A stretch of DNA of 64,000 nucleotides from Dryomyza anilis (taxonomy: Eukaryota; Arthropoda; Insecta; Diptera; Dryomyzidae). Below are positions 10,057 to 19,678 of the stretch, one piece after another; position 1 is the first letter of the stretch; each line of letters starts with the position of its first letter. The stretch lies in the NCBI GenBank assembly GCA_951804985.1, contig OX638133.1:35179963-35243962 (forward strand). Reading direction: 5' to 3'. The translations under genes and the position numbers were made by a program. A model generated the notes under the pieces. That model searched no databases, was not told where the DNA came from, and saw only the letters and a program-made list of their open reading frames with translations.

Positions 10057-10855
10057 GAACATTTATTTAAATTTGGTTTTTCACGAGGATATTTTATGTT
10101 TCAAAAAATATAAAGGGCTTGTTGAGAGATATTTTTTAGTGCAAAAAATAAAGGAGTTATATGAAAACCTTTATTTCAAAGGTCTTTGGTTAATGGTTGT
10201 TAGTAGAAATAAAATTGAATTGAAAGTTCAAACTGATTTTTTTGGTCTTGCACTACCTAATTGATTGTCGGCCAATTTTTTTAATTTTTACAATTTTTTT
10301 TTTTGTCAAATATTTTTATTTTTCAAAATGGTGATTTTGACCATTGGGTATCGAGGTATGCATTGACCAATTTATTGCTATTTCCAGAGATACAGTGGTT
10401 CAAAGTTACAAAGAAAGAGTCAAAAACCACCTTCATATGGTAGTTCATATTTCAATATCTCTTAAAGTAGAAATCCGTTGATGGCTAGTTTAAATCTAAT
10501 AGAAGAAGATTTTAAAACAATTAAGTTGTAACTTCTAAATTTGGACTTTATGTCTTGATAATTGATGTCTTATAAAATTGATGTCTTTTAAATTATCTTA
10601 ATACCCTTTCGATTTCATTGAAATCGAAAGGTTAAAATCTCCAATTCAATTTTGTGTAGAATGGCACTTTTTTGTCAAAAAAAAAACAAAATGTCAACAA
10701 CTTTTTTTTGAAATTTTTAAAACATTTTGGTCCAATATATATTTTTTTGAAAAATTGTGATATCGACCTTTTCGTTGGTTTTGTCGTCCGAAATTTTTTC
10801 GTAATTTTTTGAAAATTCGATTTTGTTCGAATATTTTTTTTTTTATTGGAAAATG
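10057..10855. other. A+T-rich DNA with a perfect hairpin, otherwise unrecognised
   Basis: A perfect 12-bp inverted repeat with a 3-base loop lies at 10605-10631 (arm CCTTTCGATTTC). A 69-codon frame starts just inside the MITE's right end (10055-10264); it has no recognisable domain and I do not support it as a gene. Confidence 0.4.
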
Positions 10856-10858
10856 GTG

Positions 10859-11080
10859 CACCAAGAAAAAAATACTATATAAATAATAGTTTTTTACTAT
10901 TAAAAATAGTTAATAGGATAAATTATTATTTTAATCGGAAAATACCATTAAATACTAGAAAATACCATGACATTGCCATCGAGTTTATATGAAAAGATTT
11001 ATTTTTTGTATATATTATTATATCAATAATTTTCCTATTGACCAATTTTAATGGAATTTAAGGGAATTTGTTTCTGGGTG
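10859..11080. mobile_element. Possible small TIR element with CACC(C)AGAAA ends
   Basis: The left end CACCAAGAAAAAAAT and the right end, read in reverse CACCCAGAAACAAAT, form a short inverted repeat around 222 bp of A+T-rich DNA rich in AATAGT/ACTATT words. The ends resemble the CACNCAGAGAAAAA termini of the larger elements at 11272, 19679 and 27747. Flanking TA dinucleotides are absent, so this call is tentative. Confidence 0.35.
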
Positions 11081-11434
11081 TTATTTCGATCATTGCGTTT
11101 GTCGTCCAACATTTTTTTTTATAAATTTTTTAAAAAATATTAGTATTATAGTATTTTTTTTTAAGTGTATAACCTCTGTTTAAAACTTACATATATTGTT
11201 ATAAAATTAAACAATTTGTTTAGAAAAAAAGATGTAACAAAAATTTTCTAGTAAAAACTTCCAATATCCTACACTCAGAGGAAAAACACATTTTAAAATA
11301 AAGCACAGTCATAGTTGTTTTTAAAATTTTCAACTTTTGATAAAACAACCATGTTTTAACATCGCCAAATTTTAATACTAGGTTGAAATACATTGAATCA
11401 AAAAGTACAACTTTGAATTAAAAATGCATTTTCA

Positions 11435-12360
11435 ATTTAAAGCAAGGTTGTAAAAAAAGCTCAAATCGCTCAACGCTCATTGCTCAAGCTCATTTAAGCT
11501 AGCTCAAATGAGCTTGAGCGAAGGGGGTTGTGCGATGGTCGATCGCTCAAATGTTGAGCGGACTCATCTGATGAGCGGACTCATCTGATGAGCTGACTCA
11601 TCTGATGAGCGGACTCATCTGTAAGCGGACTCAACATATGAGCGATGGACTAGCGCTCAAATGTTGAGCGCGCTCATCTGATGAGCGGACTCAACAGTAT
11701 GCGCTGACGTCAGATGAGCGCGCTCAACTAAAAAATAGACAAAATTTGAGCGCCGCTCAACTATTGTCGAAATTAAAATTTTTGATGACAAAGATTTGCA
11801 CATCGACTTTGACGCATATGGAATTTTACAAAGGTGCGTTTTTAAATGAAAGTATTTCTACGGAAAGAAATACGCATCCAGGCGCATCAGTAGACTTTTT
11901 TTTTGAACAAGTTGGTTCCGTTGGAATTTGGCCAGAACTTATCTACGTCATTGGACATTTTTTTGCACAAATTGGTTCCTTTAGGATTTGGGCAGAACCT
12001 AACTGCGTCATTGGACATTTTTTTGAACAAATTGGTTTCTTTGGGATTTGACCAGAACATAACTGCGTCTTTGCACATTTTTTGGGACAAATTAGTTCCT
12101 TTGGGATTTGTCTATTTTTTAATTGAGCGCGCTCATCTCACGTCAGCTCATGCTGTTGAGTCCGCTCATCAGATGAGCGCGCTCAACATTTGAGCGCTAG
12201 TCCATCGCTCATATGTTGAGTCCGCTCATCAGATGAGTCCGCTCAACATTTGAGCGATCATCGCTCAACCCCCTTCGCTCAAGCTCAATTGAGCTAGCTC
12301 ATTTGAGCGATGAGTTGAGCGATGAGCTTGAGTCCGCTCATTTACAACCTTGATTTAAAG
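11435..12360. mobile_element. hAT-like non-autonomous foldback element, 910 bp, with 8-bp target duplication
   Basis: The element spans 11443-12352. Its ends CAAGGTTGTAAA and TTTACAACCTTG are perfect 12-bp inverted repeats, and both flanks carry ATTTAAAG (11435-11442 and 12353-12360), an 8-bp duplication typical of hAT transposons. Left arm (to about 11757) and right arm (from about 12124) are long imperfect inverted repeats packed with GCTCA/TGAGC words, for example GAGCGGACTCATCTGAT repeated head to tail. The centre contains a separate 60-bp tandem repeat. There is no transposase, so mobilisation would need a partner. It sits inside the 11272-13531 element and is therefore younger. Confidence 0.85.
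11895..12112. repeat. 60-bp tandem repeat (about 3.6 units) in the core of the hAT-like element
   Basis: Units begin TTTTTTTGAACAAGTTGG or close variants at about 11895, 11955, 12015 and 12075, and contain ATTTGGCCAGAAC and CTGCGTCATTGGACA. Period 60 is a multiple of three, so frames on both strands (11746-12051, 11903-12193, 11887-12090) remain open with 20-residue repeats. No frame is favoured over another, so I regard these as non-coding. Confidence 0.85.
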
Positions 12361-12789
12361 TTACAGCAATCTAATATCAAGATTGCAGCAACTTTGATTC
12401 AAGATTAAATCAACTTATTTTAAAAGTACTGCAATGGTAACATATAAAAAAAACATTAAACATTTTAAGTCAAGGTTGATTTATTATAGAACATTTTTGA
12501 AATAACATTGCATTGTGCATAACGGGCCATTTGAATTTTTTTGTTTGACATTTGGACGCGTTCTTCATTTCGTGTGTTTGCCTAAATATCTGTCGTGGAT
12601 ATAAAGACATCGATTTCTCCTCTTGGAATCAAATTTCGCGAACAATTATTTGTGTGGACAAAACGACAGGTTTTTATTGTAATAAAATTATTTACTACTG
12701 ATGAAAATTACTTTTATCCTTAGTTTGGAATTGACGACAAAGCTATGTAGGTGCCCAGCAAAGTGGCAGAATTGCAATAATACAGCTTT

Positions 12790-13160
12790 ATTATCATCGA
12801 GGCCATAATGAAGAAAAAGAAAATATGAAGTATCTACCACATGATATTTCGCGTTTATTGTTGAAAAAGTAAGAACAATAATTTAAAATTCAATAATGCT
12901 TTCGGCTTATAGTTAAATATTTTGATGCATTTAACTTTTTCAGGATTTGATGAGCTTGTTTCAGGATAATCTATCGGCCAGTGTTTTCTGAAGTGATACA
13001 AAACACATCAGCATCTGACAAATGCAAGCCGGGACGAACTCATAAACATAATTGTTGAAGAGGTAATTGATGTAAGAGTTGATCAAATAGTTATTTTAAG
13101 CATTTCATCAATGATTGCTACTGCTTTACATTTATATTCTATACACAATGTCAAAATATA
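12790..13160 (+). pseudogene. Decayed exon-intron-exon fragment inside the 11272-13531 element
   Basis: A fly-sized 75-bp candidate intron runs from donor GTAAG (12869) to acceptor TTTTTCAG (ending 12943). Downstream, one frame from 12997 reads YKTHQHLTNASRDELINIIV then EE. The pattern Leu-x-x-x-x-Arg-x-x-Leu-Ile-x-Ile-Ile-x-Glu recalls a short N-terminal module common in uncharacterised insect proteins; that link is from memory. The preceding part DLMSLFQDNLSA is in another frame, and stops (TGA 12994-12996 and one near the end of the first exon) interrupt it. It is therefore broken. A second donor-like GAG/GTAATT lies at 13060-13068. Confidence 0.3.
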
Positions 13161-13666
13161 ATAATAAATACATTTAATTTATTTTACATTAAGACTATTT
13201 ATTTATGGTGTGAGTATAGTGGTGAATAAAAAAATTATAATGTCTCAATGTTATTGTAAGAATGTTTCTACATTGAATCAACGTTGAAACCACTTCAATT
13301 CAAAAATGTTTTATCTTAAATTAAGATTGCAAATTTTTGATATAGTAGTAAACAATGTTAACACAAGAATAAAACACTTTGAATTAAAAATGCAACGCCT
13401 TGTCATTTCCATCTTAAATCATCGTTGTTCGTTGGTGAATTAATAAATATCAACCTTACTCGACTTTCATTACGGCTTTTGCTTGATTTAAGGTTGTTTT
13501 TGCTTGATTTTACAATGTTTTTTCCTGAGTGTATGATTGAAACTTATATAAAAAACCACAATATAAATAAGACTATAGGGACCACAGGTTCGAGTTTCCT
13601 CACATTGACCTTAATTTAATTTATATTATTTTTTTTTGTAAATATATATTTTTTTCATTTTAGCAC

Positions 13667-13803
13667 GTCGACGACTTTTACGAAAACGAGTACGTTTCAA
13701 TTTGCTTACGGAAAACAGCATGTTTACTTGTTATTCGTAAAGCAAATAGTGCTGTTTTTTCTAAGCAAATTGAAACGTGCTGGTTTTCGTAAGAGGCGTC
13801 GAC
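13667..13803. repeat. 137-bp near-perfect hairpin (54-bp arms, 29-bp loop)
   Basis: Arms 13667-13720 and 13750-13803 are inverted repeats with about seven mismatches. The outer end is GTCGACG, the longest uninterrupted pairing is ACGTTTCAATTTGCTTA, and the inner end is AAAACAGCA. A transcript of either strand would fold into one long hairpin. No flanking duplication is seen. It could be a small foldback element or a source of small RNAs. Confidence 0.75.
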
Positions 13804-13959
13804 TTGATGTCTGGTCATTTTTGCTCTGAGAACACAAGAAAATTTATTTTTAATTTTTTTAATTTTATTCCAATTATTTAAAAATATTCCAAAAAGTCAG
13901 CGAATCTTTCGTACAAATGATTTTTTCGAAATATTTTGAAAAATAGTTGAAATCATGTG
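13804..13959. other. A+T-rich spacer, nothing recognised
   Basis: Short A+T-rich spacer with no repeats or termini noticed. Confidence 0.3.
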
Positions 13960-14600
13960 CTTTCTTTGAATTTTTACACTTTCTTCCTAAAGTTTATAGT
14001 TTTTTCATAATAAATCACAGAAAAATTCCGGACGGAACAAAAAAATTACGAATAGAAAATAGTAGTACGATTTTTATTCTAAAAATACTTTTTTCGTACA
14101 ATATATTTTTTTTTAATTATCTCTGAATATAGTTGAGAAAATAAACTTTATTTTTGCATATATGCACTTTGTTCCTAAAGCTTACCGTTATTTCTCAATA
14201 AATCGCAGAATAATTCCGGACGTTCCGTATAGAAATTTGTACGACGATTTTTTGTTAAAAATAATTGTGTATATGACAATATCAATAATCATTATTACGA
14301 AATTAAAAGTGATGTACTATTTAGATGTTTTTTTAAGTTTTTAGTTTTTTTTTTTCCTTTTTTAAAAAAAAAAAATTTTTTTTGATATTTTTTAAACTTT
14401 TGGTACTCAACGTTCCGGACGGGACAGATTTCAATTCGCTGTCAAAAATTTTCTAGAATTATTTACTAGGAAAATGATGTTTACATTTTTGGAAATGTCG
14501 AGGAAATTCTGTGTATTCAACTCTTTAAAAAAACTTTTCAGTTTACTATGTTAATAAATGTATTTTTTGGTTCCGGACCGGACATCGAAAAGCCTTATAC
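13960..14600. repeat. Degenerate direct repeat (~187 bp) marked by TTCCGGAC
   Basis: TTCCGGAC occurs near 14025, 14213, 14412 and 14570 in otherwise A+T-rich DNA. The first two lie in clearly related blocks about 187 bp apart: TTCTTCCTAAAGTTTATAG...AATAAATCACAGAAAAATTCC and TTGTTCCTAAAGCTTACCG...AATAAATCGCAGAATAATTCC, each followed by a TACGA-T-rich segment. The later two are more diverged. This is a remnant of a short tandem array or a repeated element end. The 60-codon frame at 14162-14344 lies within it and has no support. Confidence 0.5.
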
Positions 14601-15088
14601 AAAAATCAAAATTTGTCCGTTATTTTAATTTGTATCATTTTTAAGTTTTAGAAATAATTACACTACACAACAAAATCAGAAAAAAAGTTTGCGCAGTAAA
14701 TTCCATTATTTTTGTACTATTGGAAATGACTCGCAGATTTTGAATATATGAATTAAAAAATTTTCTACGGATAGGTTTACGAGATTTCGGGCAATATGTT
14801 TTTTACTGAGCTTTCAAAAAGGTGGTCACTACTGGTTTAAGAAAACTCTATAGAAAAACTCGAAAAATGTAAATTTTGTCGACCAAAATTTTATTAAAAA
14901 ATGCATTTAAAAATTGGCGAAAAATTTGAAACGCAAGATGATGCACAGTTTGTAATATTGCCTGTACATTTTTAAAGAAAATGATGTAAAAATAAAAGAA
15001 ATCTATGGATACGCTTTGAGAACAGAAAAATCATGTGAAAGCATTACAATTGGGTATTAACTAAAAAAAATCGCATAATATGTTGATA
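14601..15088. other. A+T-rich DNA, nothing recognised
   Basis: No repeats, termini or genes recognised. Confidence 0.35.
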
Positions 15089-15525
15089 CCTTATACCCAT
15101 GGGTTACAAGTTATAAAATATATGTGAGGATATTTTAGCGCCTCTTGGTAGGCGTGACTGGTATGAAAAAGTATATATTTTCTTGGTCAACATCACTTTC
15201 CGAATCGATTAAATATGACCGTCTGTTTGTCCGTCTATACACGATAACTTTAAAACTGCTATGTGAAATGATGTGAAATTTATTTTCAATATATTTTAGT
15301 AGAATAGTAATTCGAAGTTCGAAAATGAGTCGATTTAGTCAACGTAATCTAGTACATCCACTACGAAATATGGGTTTACTTTTTAGGATCACATATCTCG
15401 TCAAGTATTAAAGATAAAGGTATAAAATTTAAAATTAATTACAAACAATCATCTATAAATTTGGTGCTCAAAAAATAATCGTGATCCGCGCACATTTTTT
15501 ATTTTTTATTTTTATGACTATTTGT
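15089..15525 (+). mobile_element. mini-me/DINE-1-like element, diverged truncated copy D
   Basis: Collinear but diverged motifs of the mini-me family are visible: TTATACCCATGGGTTACAAG at the start, GCGCCTCTTGGTAGGCGTG, GTATATATTTTCTTGGTCAA (core with substitutions), GACCGTCTGTTTGTCCGTC (GTCY tract), AAAATGAGTCGATTTAGTCA and finally ATCGTGATCCGCGCACATTT. The distal part with the GGGCCC palindrome is missing. This is the oldest of the four copies by divergence. Confidence 0.7.
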
Positions 15526-16345
15526 ATAGCACTCAATTATATTGCTTTCACATAACTTTTTTTATCCACAAATGTGACACATATATTTTTGTCAATTATA
15601 GCTCAATTTCTTCGAAAGAGTATGAACTAATTTTGAAAAATTAAAATTTGTGTATCATTTTACTTTCTCGATTTTTTTCCATTTTTTTAAATGAATTTTT
15701 TCTTAAATTTTTGTTGAAAAAAAATGTTTTTTCAAGTTCTCCTTTCGAGTTCTCTTAAATTAATGAACCAATTTAAAAATGTTCAAAGAAATGTTTATTC
15801 GATATTCAATTAGCTTTCATTCTATATAACATTTGATCATATATGTTATTTAAAACGCGAGATATTTGCAAATGTATGTGATCACCTTTATGAAAGCTCG
15901 GTTCAAAAGTTATTGGCTCATATTTTGTATACCTATCCAAAGAAACATTATTAAATCATATTTTCGGAATAAGGGCGTCATTTTACATAATACAAAAATA
16001 ACCTTGACTGCTGCGCAGAATGGCTATTGTGTAGTGTTATTAATGTTACCAGAATAAACAGAAAATAATATTTTGTATCTGTATGTCTTTAAAGTTATTT
16101 AATTTGGTTACTCAAAATACATGAAAAATTGGTTTAATTACATATTTCATAGTAACGTGAATTAATAAGTATTTTTTTTTATATGTTACCGTTAACGGAA
16201 TGGAAATTTATTTTCAGATATTTAGATTCAGACATTTAAGATTCCAAATCCATCGTTATTTCAAAGATTTGAGCATTTTGAATTTTTCGGTCGTGGTTGA
16301 CGTTTTTCTGGAAATGCCCATATGTTAAAAATTTATTAATTTACA
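15526..16345. other. A+T-rich DNA, nothing recognised
   Basis: No element or gene recognised. The 63-codon frame at 15866-16057 carries no motif that I know. Confidence 0.35.
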
Positions 16346-16349
16346 AAAA

Positions 16350-16415
16350 TAAAATAATTTACGCATTTCATTAAAATAATTTACATATTTCATTAAATAA
16401 TTTACACATTTCATT
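16350..16415. repeat. Three-copy 22-bp tandem repeat
   Basis: Three copies of a unit close to AATAATTTACGCATTTCATT lie head to tail with one- or two-base differences and period 22, 22 and 21. Confidence 0.75.
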
Positions 16416-16589
16416 ACCCGCCATCATGAAATGGAACAAAATCTATCAACTACATACAAAATGCAAGAAATTTCCAGTACTGCACTCGGTGCTCTTGCTG
16501 CATTTTATAAACATGCAGGGTTTTGTTTTGAATTAAATGAGAATTGTACACTGCATGTGCAGTATTCGATCTCTTTTGAGTTCATTCTA

Positions 16590-16929
16590 AAGGGTTTTTC
16601 AATAAGAGCACTACAAAAGTTTTTTAAAGGGTTTTTCAATAGGGACACTACAAAAGTAGAGCGACAGGAACAGCAAACGACGCCATATTTTTTGCCGGTC
16701 TTTTGATATTTCTCTTCAGTAAGGTTTACCATTTCATGACGGAAAGATATACGAGCCAACAACGAGTCGAAATTATTAAAATTTACTACAGAAATTCGAA
16801 TTCGTATATCTTTCCATCATGAAATATCAAACCTTACTGAAGAGAAATGTCAAAAGATCGGCAAAAAATATGGCATCGTTTGCTGTCCCTGTCGCTCTAC
16901 TTTTGTAGCGTCCCTGTTGAAAAACCCTT
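16590..16929 (+). mobile_element. 340-bp palindromic MITE, copy 1
   Basis: Ends AAGGGTTTTTCAA and its complement are flanked by TA on both sides. Long inverted arms contain GGGACACTACAAAAGTAGAG, GCAAACGACGCCATATTTTT, CTCTTCAGTAAGGTTT and GAAAGATATACGA. The left end carries an extra tandem copy of the terminal 36 bp (outer start 16590, inner start near 16626). The short loop holds GCCAACAACGAGTCG. TA target and palindromic form suit a Tc1/mariner-type MITE. An equally long copy in opposite orientation is at 20105-20444. Open frames on both strands are artefacts of the inverted repeat. Confidence 0.85.
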
Positions 16930-18660
16930 TATTATACTATCTTTCAATTGCATGAGTCGATCAAGCAGTGTTCAATGAAGTACTATGCACTACTGTGGGC
17001 GATGAAACGAATGCTTTCTGCAGATGTTTAATAATTACATATAAACTTTATTTACTACAATGGTCAAATGTTTCTCTTTTCCTTTCATTTAAATGCACCA
17101 AAAAAAAAATTTATTTATACCATAAAATGATAAAATTGAATCATGTGATAAAATGACTTATTCGCAGTACGTTCGTAAAATATACATAAAACAAATATAC
17201 TCTACAGTTTTTGCAATTTATAGTACATATTGCAGTAAAATCAAGTTATATAAATACGAATGTATTTAAAAATTCCAAAAGTGTAGTAAAGCTATATTTA
17301 AAAAATATATTACATATATTTTACTGAAAGAATTTTCTCCGTAATCAAATTTAATTTTTAAACTTGTCATTATATTAAATGAACAGAATAGAACAAAAAT
17401 ATTTAAACCACTTTTGCGTTCAGTGATTTATTGCGCACAATCAGTACCAATTAAAATGATTGTTTCTTTTGAAGAAACTGAGAAGATAAATTTATCGGCT
17501 GCTTTGTTAACAAATAAAATTCTGCTACTTGAAATTGAATGCAATGCATTTAACTGAAATGCATTGTAAGTCCTTTTGTTGCCAAATCGACAATGCAGAA
17601 TAGAATAGCGTTAATGTGGCAACATTTTCGTGTGCAACACTCAATTTTCATTTGGCATTTAGCCCTCATTAAATGTAACACAAACGCATATTGTATTTCT
17701 TTTTTTCGTATTTATTTTATTTAAGTATTTTTATGCTAAATGTTGCAACAAAAGCAGCACCTTGCAACATGTCGACCAGTGTTGCCAGTGGCATTATTTG
17801 CTTTTGTTACACTTGCCGCCATTAAAGTGATCATTTTGCCGCCATCTTCTCGTGCAACAATTTCCGGATAACGGACAATTGTTGTGGCGCGTAAAAAAGC
17901 AACGCAAAATACGCTGAGTGCAAAAAATGATGCCGGAAAATGTGTAAATTTAGCGCATCTTTTTGTGTGAAACTGTGAATCTACTATTTCAAATTTTTTT
18001 TTCCAAATATATTTTTGTTTTTCATTTTTTCTGTTACTTTTTCTAGCTTTCGGCAGCTCTTCATTGCGCTTATTAATGATTTCTTTTGCTGTGCTACAAA
18101 GTGCTGTGTAACAAAGTACCACAGAGAGAGAGGGCTGCACCGCCAAAAGGGCAGACAGTTGGCAGGACATACAGCAGGATCGACCGACAGCCAACATCCT
18201 TGTTGAAGTGCGTGAATTACTGCATTTAATTGTGTTGAGCACAGCGTGTTGCAAGCGTCGTTTTTCTTTGTAGTTCGTACTATTATTTTTTTTACTATTG
18301 TTGTTGTTTTTGGACAACCCTGCAGCATTTGTAGCAGCAGCAGCATCTCCTTCATTTTTTTCACATTCATTGAACCACTGCCATCCTTACAGCTGCTTTG
18401 CGCCCTCGTTGCATTTTTCAATGGTCGTCTGTAAGACGATTATAAAGAAAAGTACTCTTATTCTTCTTTTTTGTTCAAATAAAGTTGTTAGCAAATACTT
18501 AATTAATTTATGAAAGCATCAAAGTGCACTCTTCGGGTATAAATTTCAAATAGGTACTTTTGACGAAATAAAAGTACTTTTGTAATCACATTCAAATACA
18601 TTGCATTTTCATGACAATTAAAACAGACATTTTTAATGCACTCTTTGATTCATTTTCTAT
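16930..18660. other. Probable single-copy host DNA, partly G+C-richer
   Basis: From about 17560 to 18440 the sequence is less A+T-rich than its surroundings, with GTTGCAACA, GCCGCCAT and GCAGCAGCAGC words typical of fly intergenic or intronic DNA. The longest frame in the window lies here on the minus strand (17736-18317, 193 codons). Its product starts with Asn/Lys-rich low-complexity residues and ends in Cys-rich sequence with no recognised domain. Overlapping open frames occur on both strands. I treat it as unproven. Confidence 0.35.
17736..18317 (-). CDS. Unrecognised 193-codon open frame, coding status doubtful
   Basis: The frame is uninterrupted for 193 codons on the minus strand in a locally G+C-richer segment. 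The predicted product begins MSKNNNNSKKNNST, is Lys/Asn-rich in the first quarter, has a short hydrophobic stretch around residues 120-140 (FPASFFALSVFCVAFL) and ends CCFCCNI. I recognise no domain, catalytic motif or signal peptide. A second open frame overlaps it on the same strand (17984-18421) and others on the plus strand, which argues that this area is simply poor in stop codons. A real short gene cannot be excluded. Confidence 0.12.
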   Translation of the reverse strand: MSKNNNNSKKNNSTNYKEKRRLQHAVLNTIKCSNSRTSTRMLAVGRSCCMSCQLSALLAVQPSLSVVLCYTALCSTAKEIINKRNEELPKARKSNRKNEKQKYIWKKKFEIVDSQFHTKRCAKFTHFPASFFALSVFCVAFLRATTIVRYPEIVAREDGGKMITLMAASVTKANNATGNTGRHVARCCFCCNI

Positions 18661-18666
18661 ACTTTT

Positions 18667-19485
18667 TATACCCTACACATATGAGGTACAGGGTATATTA
18701 ACTTTGTGCATATATTGTAACGCCCCTTAGGAGGCGTGTCCGGTAAGGAAAAGTATATATATTCTTGATCAGCATCACAACACGAGTTCGTTTAGCCATG
18801 TCCGTCTGTCTGTCTGTCCGTCTTGCTGTCCGAATACAGAATAACTTGAGAAATACTGATCAGAATGCGATGAAATTTCGTCTCAATATATTTTAGCCAA
18901 AAGTAGGCACTGAGTTTGAAAATGAGCCAAATCGGTCAACGGACACGCCCACCTCCCATACAAGTCACTTTTATATAACTCTTTCGGAACTAATAACTCG
19001 AAAAGTATTCAAGGTATAGTTAAAAAATTTAAAACGTATTGTTAGAATTCATCTAAAAATATGTGGTCCAAAAATGGGCGTGATCCACCCACTTTTTTTT
19101 TTCATTATTTCCCGGGTTTTCATAGTGGAAATTTGATCCGTAAATTATTAAAATCAAATCTATGAAAAATTAGCCTTTCAAAATTTTAAATATAGGCGTG
19201 GTCCGCCCAATTATATTTTTCAATTTTTTTTAGTTGTTTATACTTTTATATAAATTTTTTAATTTATGGGGATATAAGACGTAAATTTCTGATATATGAA
19301 TAATATCCTGAGGGTGGGGAGGTTCAGCATTATTAAAAACTTTAAAATTAAGGTATGCAATTAAATATCCCACATTAATATCCTCACCAAAGGTGTAGGG
19401 TATTCCATAGTCGGGCCCGACCGACTATAAAAATCCGCCCCATGTGACCGAACTTACCCATGTGACCTAACTTTCCCAACTCGTT
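18667..19485 (+). mobile_element. mini-me/DINE-1-like element, copy B
   Basis: The copy runs from TATACCCTACACATATGAGG to TTTCCCAACTCGTT. It carries CGCCCCTTAGGAGGCGTG (a hairpin), the TA run and core TATATATTCTTGATCAGCAT, the tract GTCCGTCTGTCTGTCTGTCC, several GGGCGTGRTCCRCCCA-like motifs and the distal AGTCGGGCCCGACCGACT palindrome. It is collinear with copies A (reverse) and C. Its GTCY tract is short. No coding capacity. Confidence 0.8.
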
Positions 19486-19514
19486 TTTTTTAAATATGTC
19501 CACTCAAAATAAAA

Positions 19515-19536
19515 AGTTTGCTATTAATAGCAAACT
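19515..19536. repeat. Perfect 22-bp palindrome
   Basis: The half-site AGTTTGCTATT is followed directly by its reverse complement with no loop. Confidence 0.85.
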
Positions 19537-19678
19537 CTGAATATTAAATTTTAGGAAACTATAATTAGCATTTACAGCATACTTTTATTTGAAATAGAGA
19601 ACTGTTTGCTAGGAATTTTCATTTTGCTAGTTCTCACAAAATCGCGCTTGTAAAACTAGCATACACTAGATGGCGCTA

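Larger units (their letters stand above)
11272..13531. mobile_element. TIR element with CACTCAGAGGAAAAACA ends, interrupted by a hAT-like element
   Basis: The left end CACTCAGAGGAAAAACA and the right end (reverse CACTCAGGAAAAAACA) are inverted and each is flanked by TA, as expected for a TA-targeting DNA transposon. Subterminal DNA on both sides is rich in short words such as TTGAATCAA, CAAGATTG and TTTGAATTAAAAATGCA. Without the 910-bp insertion and its duplicated target the element is about 1.34 kb. The interior (about 12530-13160) is G+C-richer and holds a decayed exon-intron-like stretch. I cannot name the superfamily. Confidence 0.6.

Noticed and set aside
11746..12193. Three overlapping frames of 67-101 codons with 20-residue repeats
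   Set aside because: They come from a 60-bp tandem repeat inside a hAT-like element; no frame or strand is preferred.
16505..16762. Open frames on both strands over the 340-bp MITE
   Set aside because: They fall in the inverted arms of a non-autonomous element and its second copy does not keep the same frame intact.
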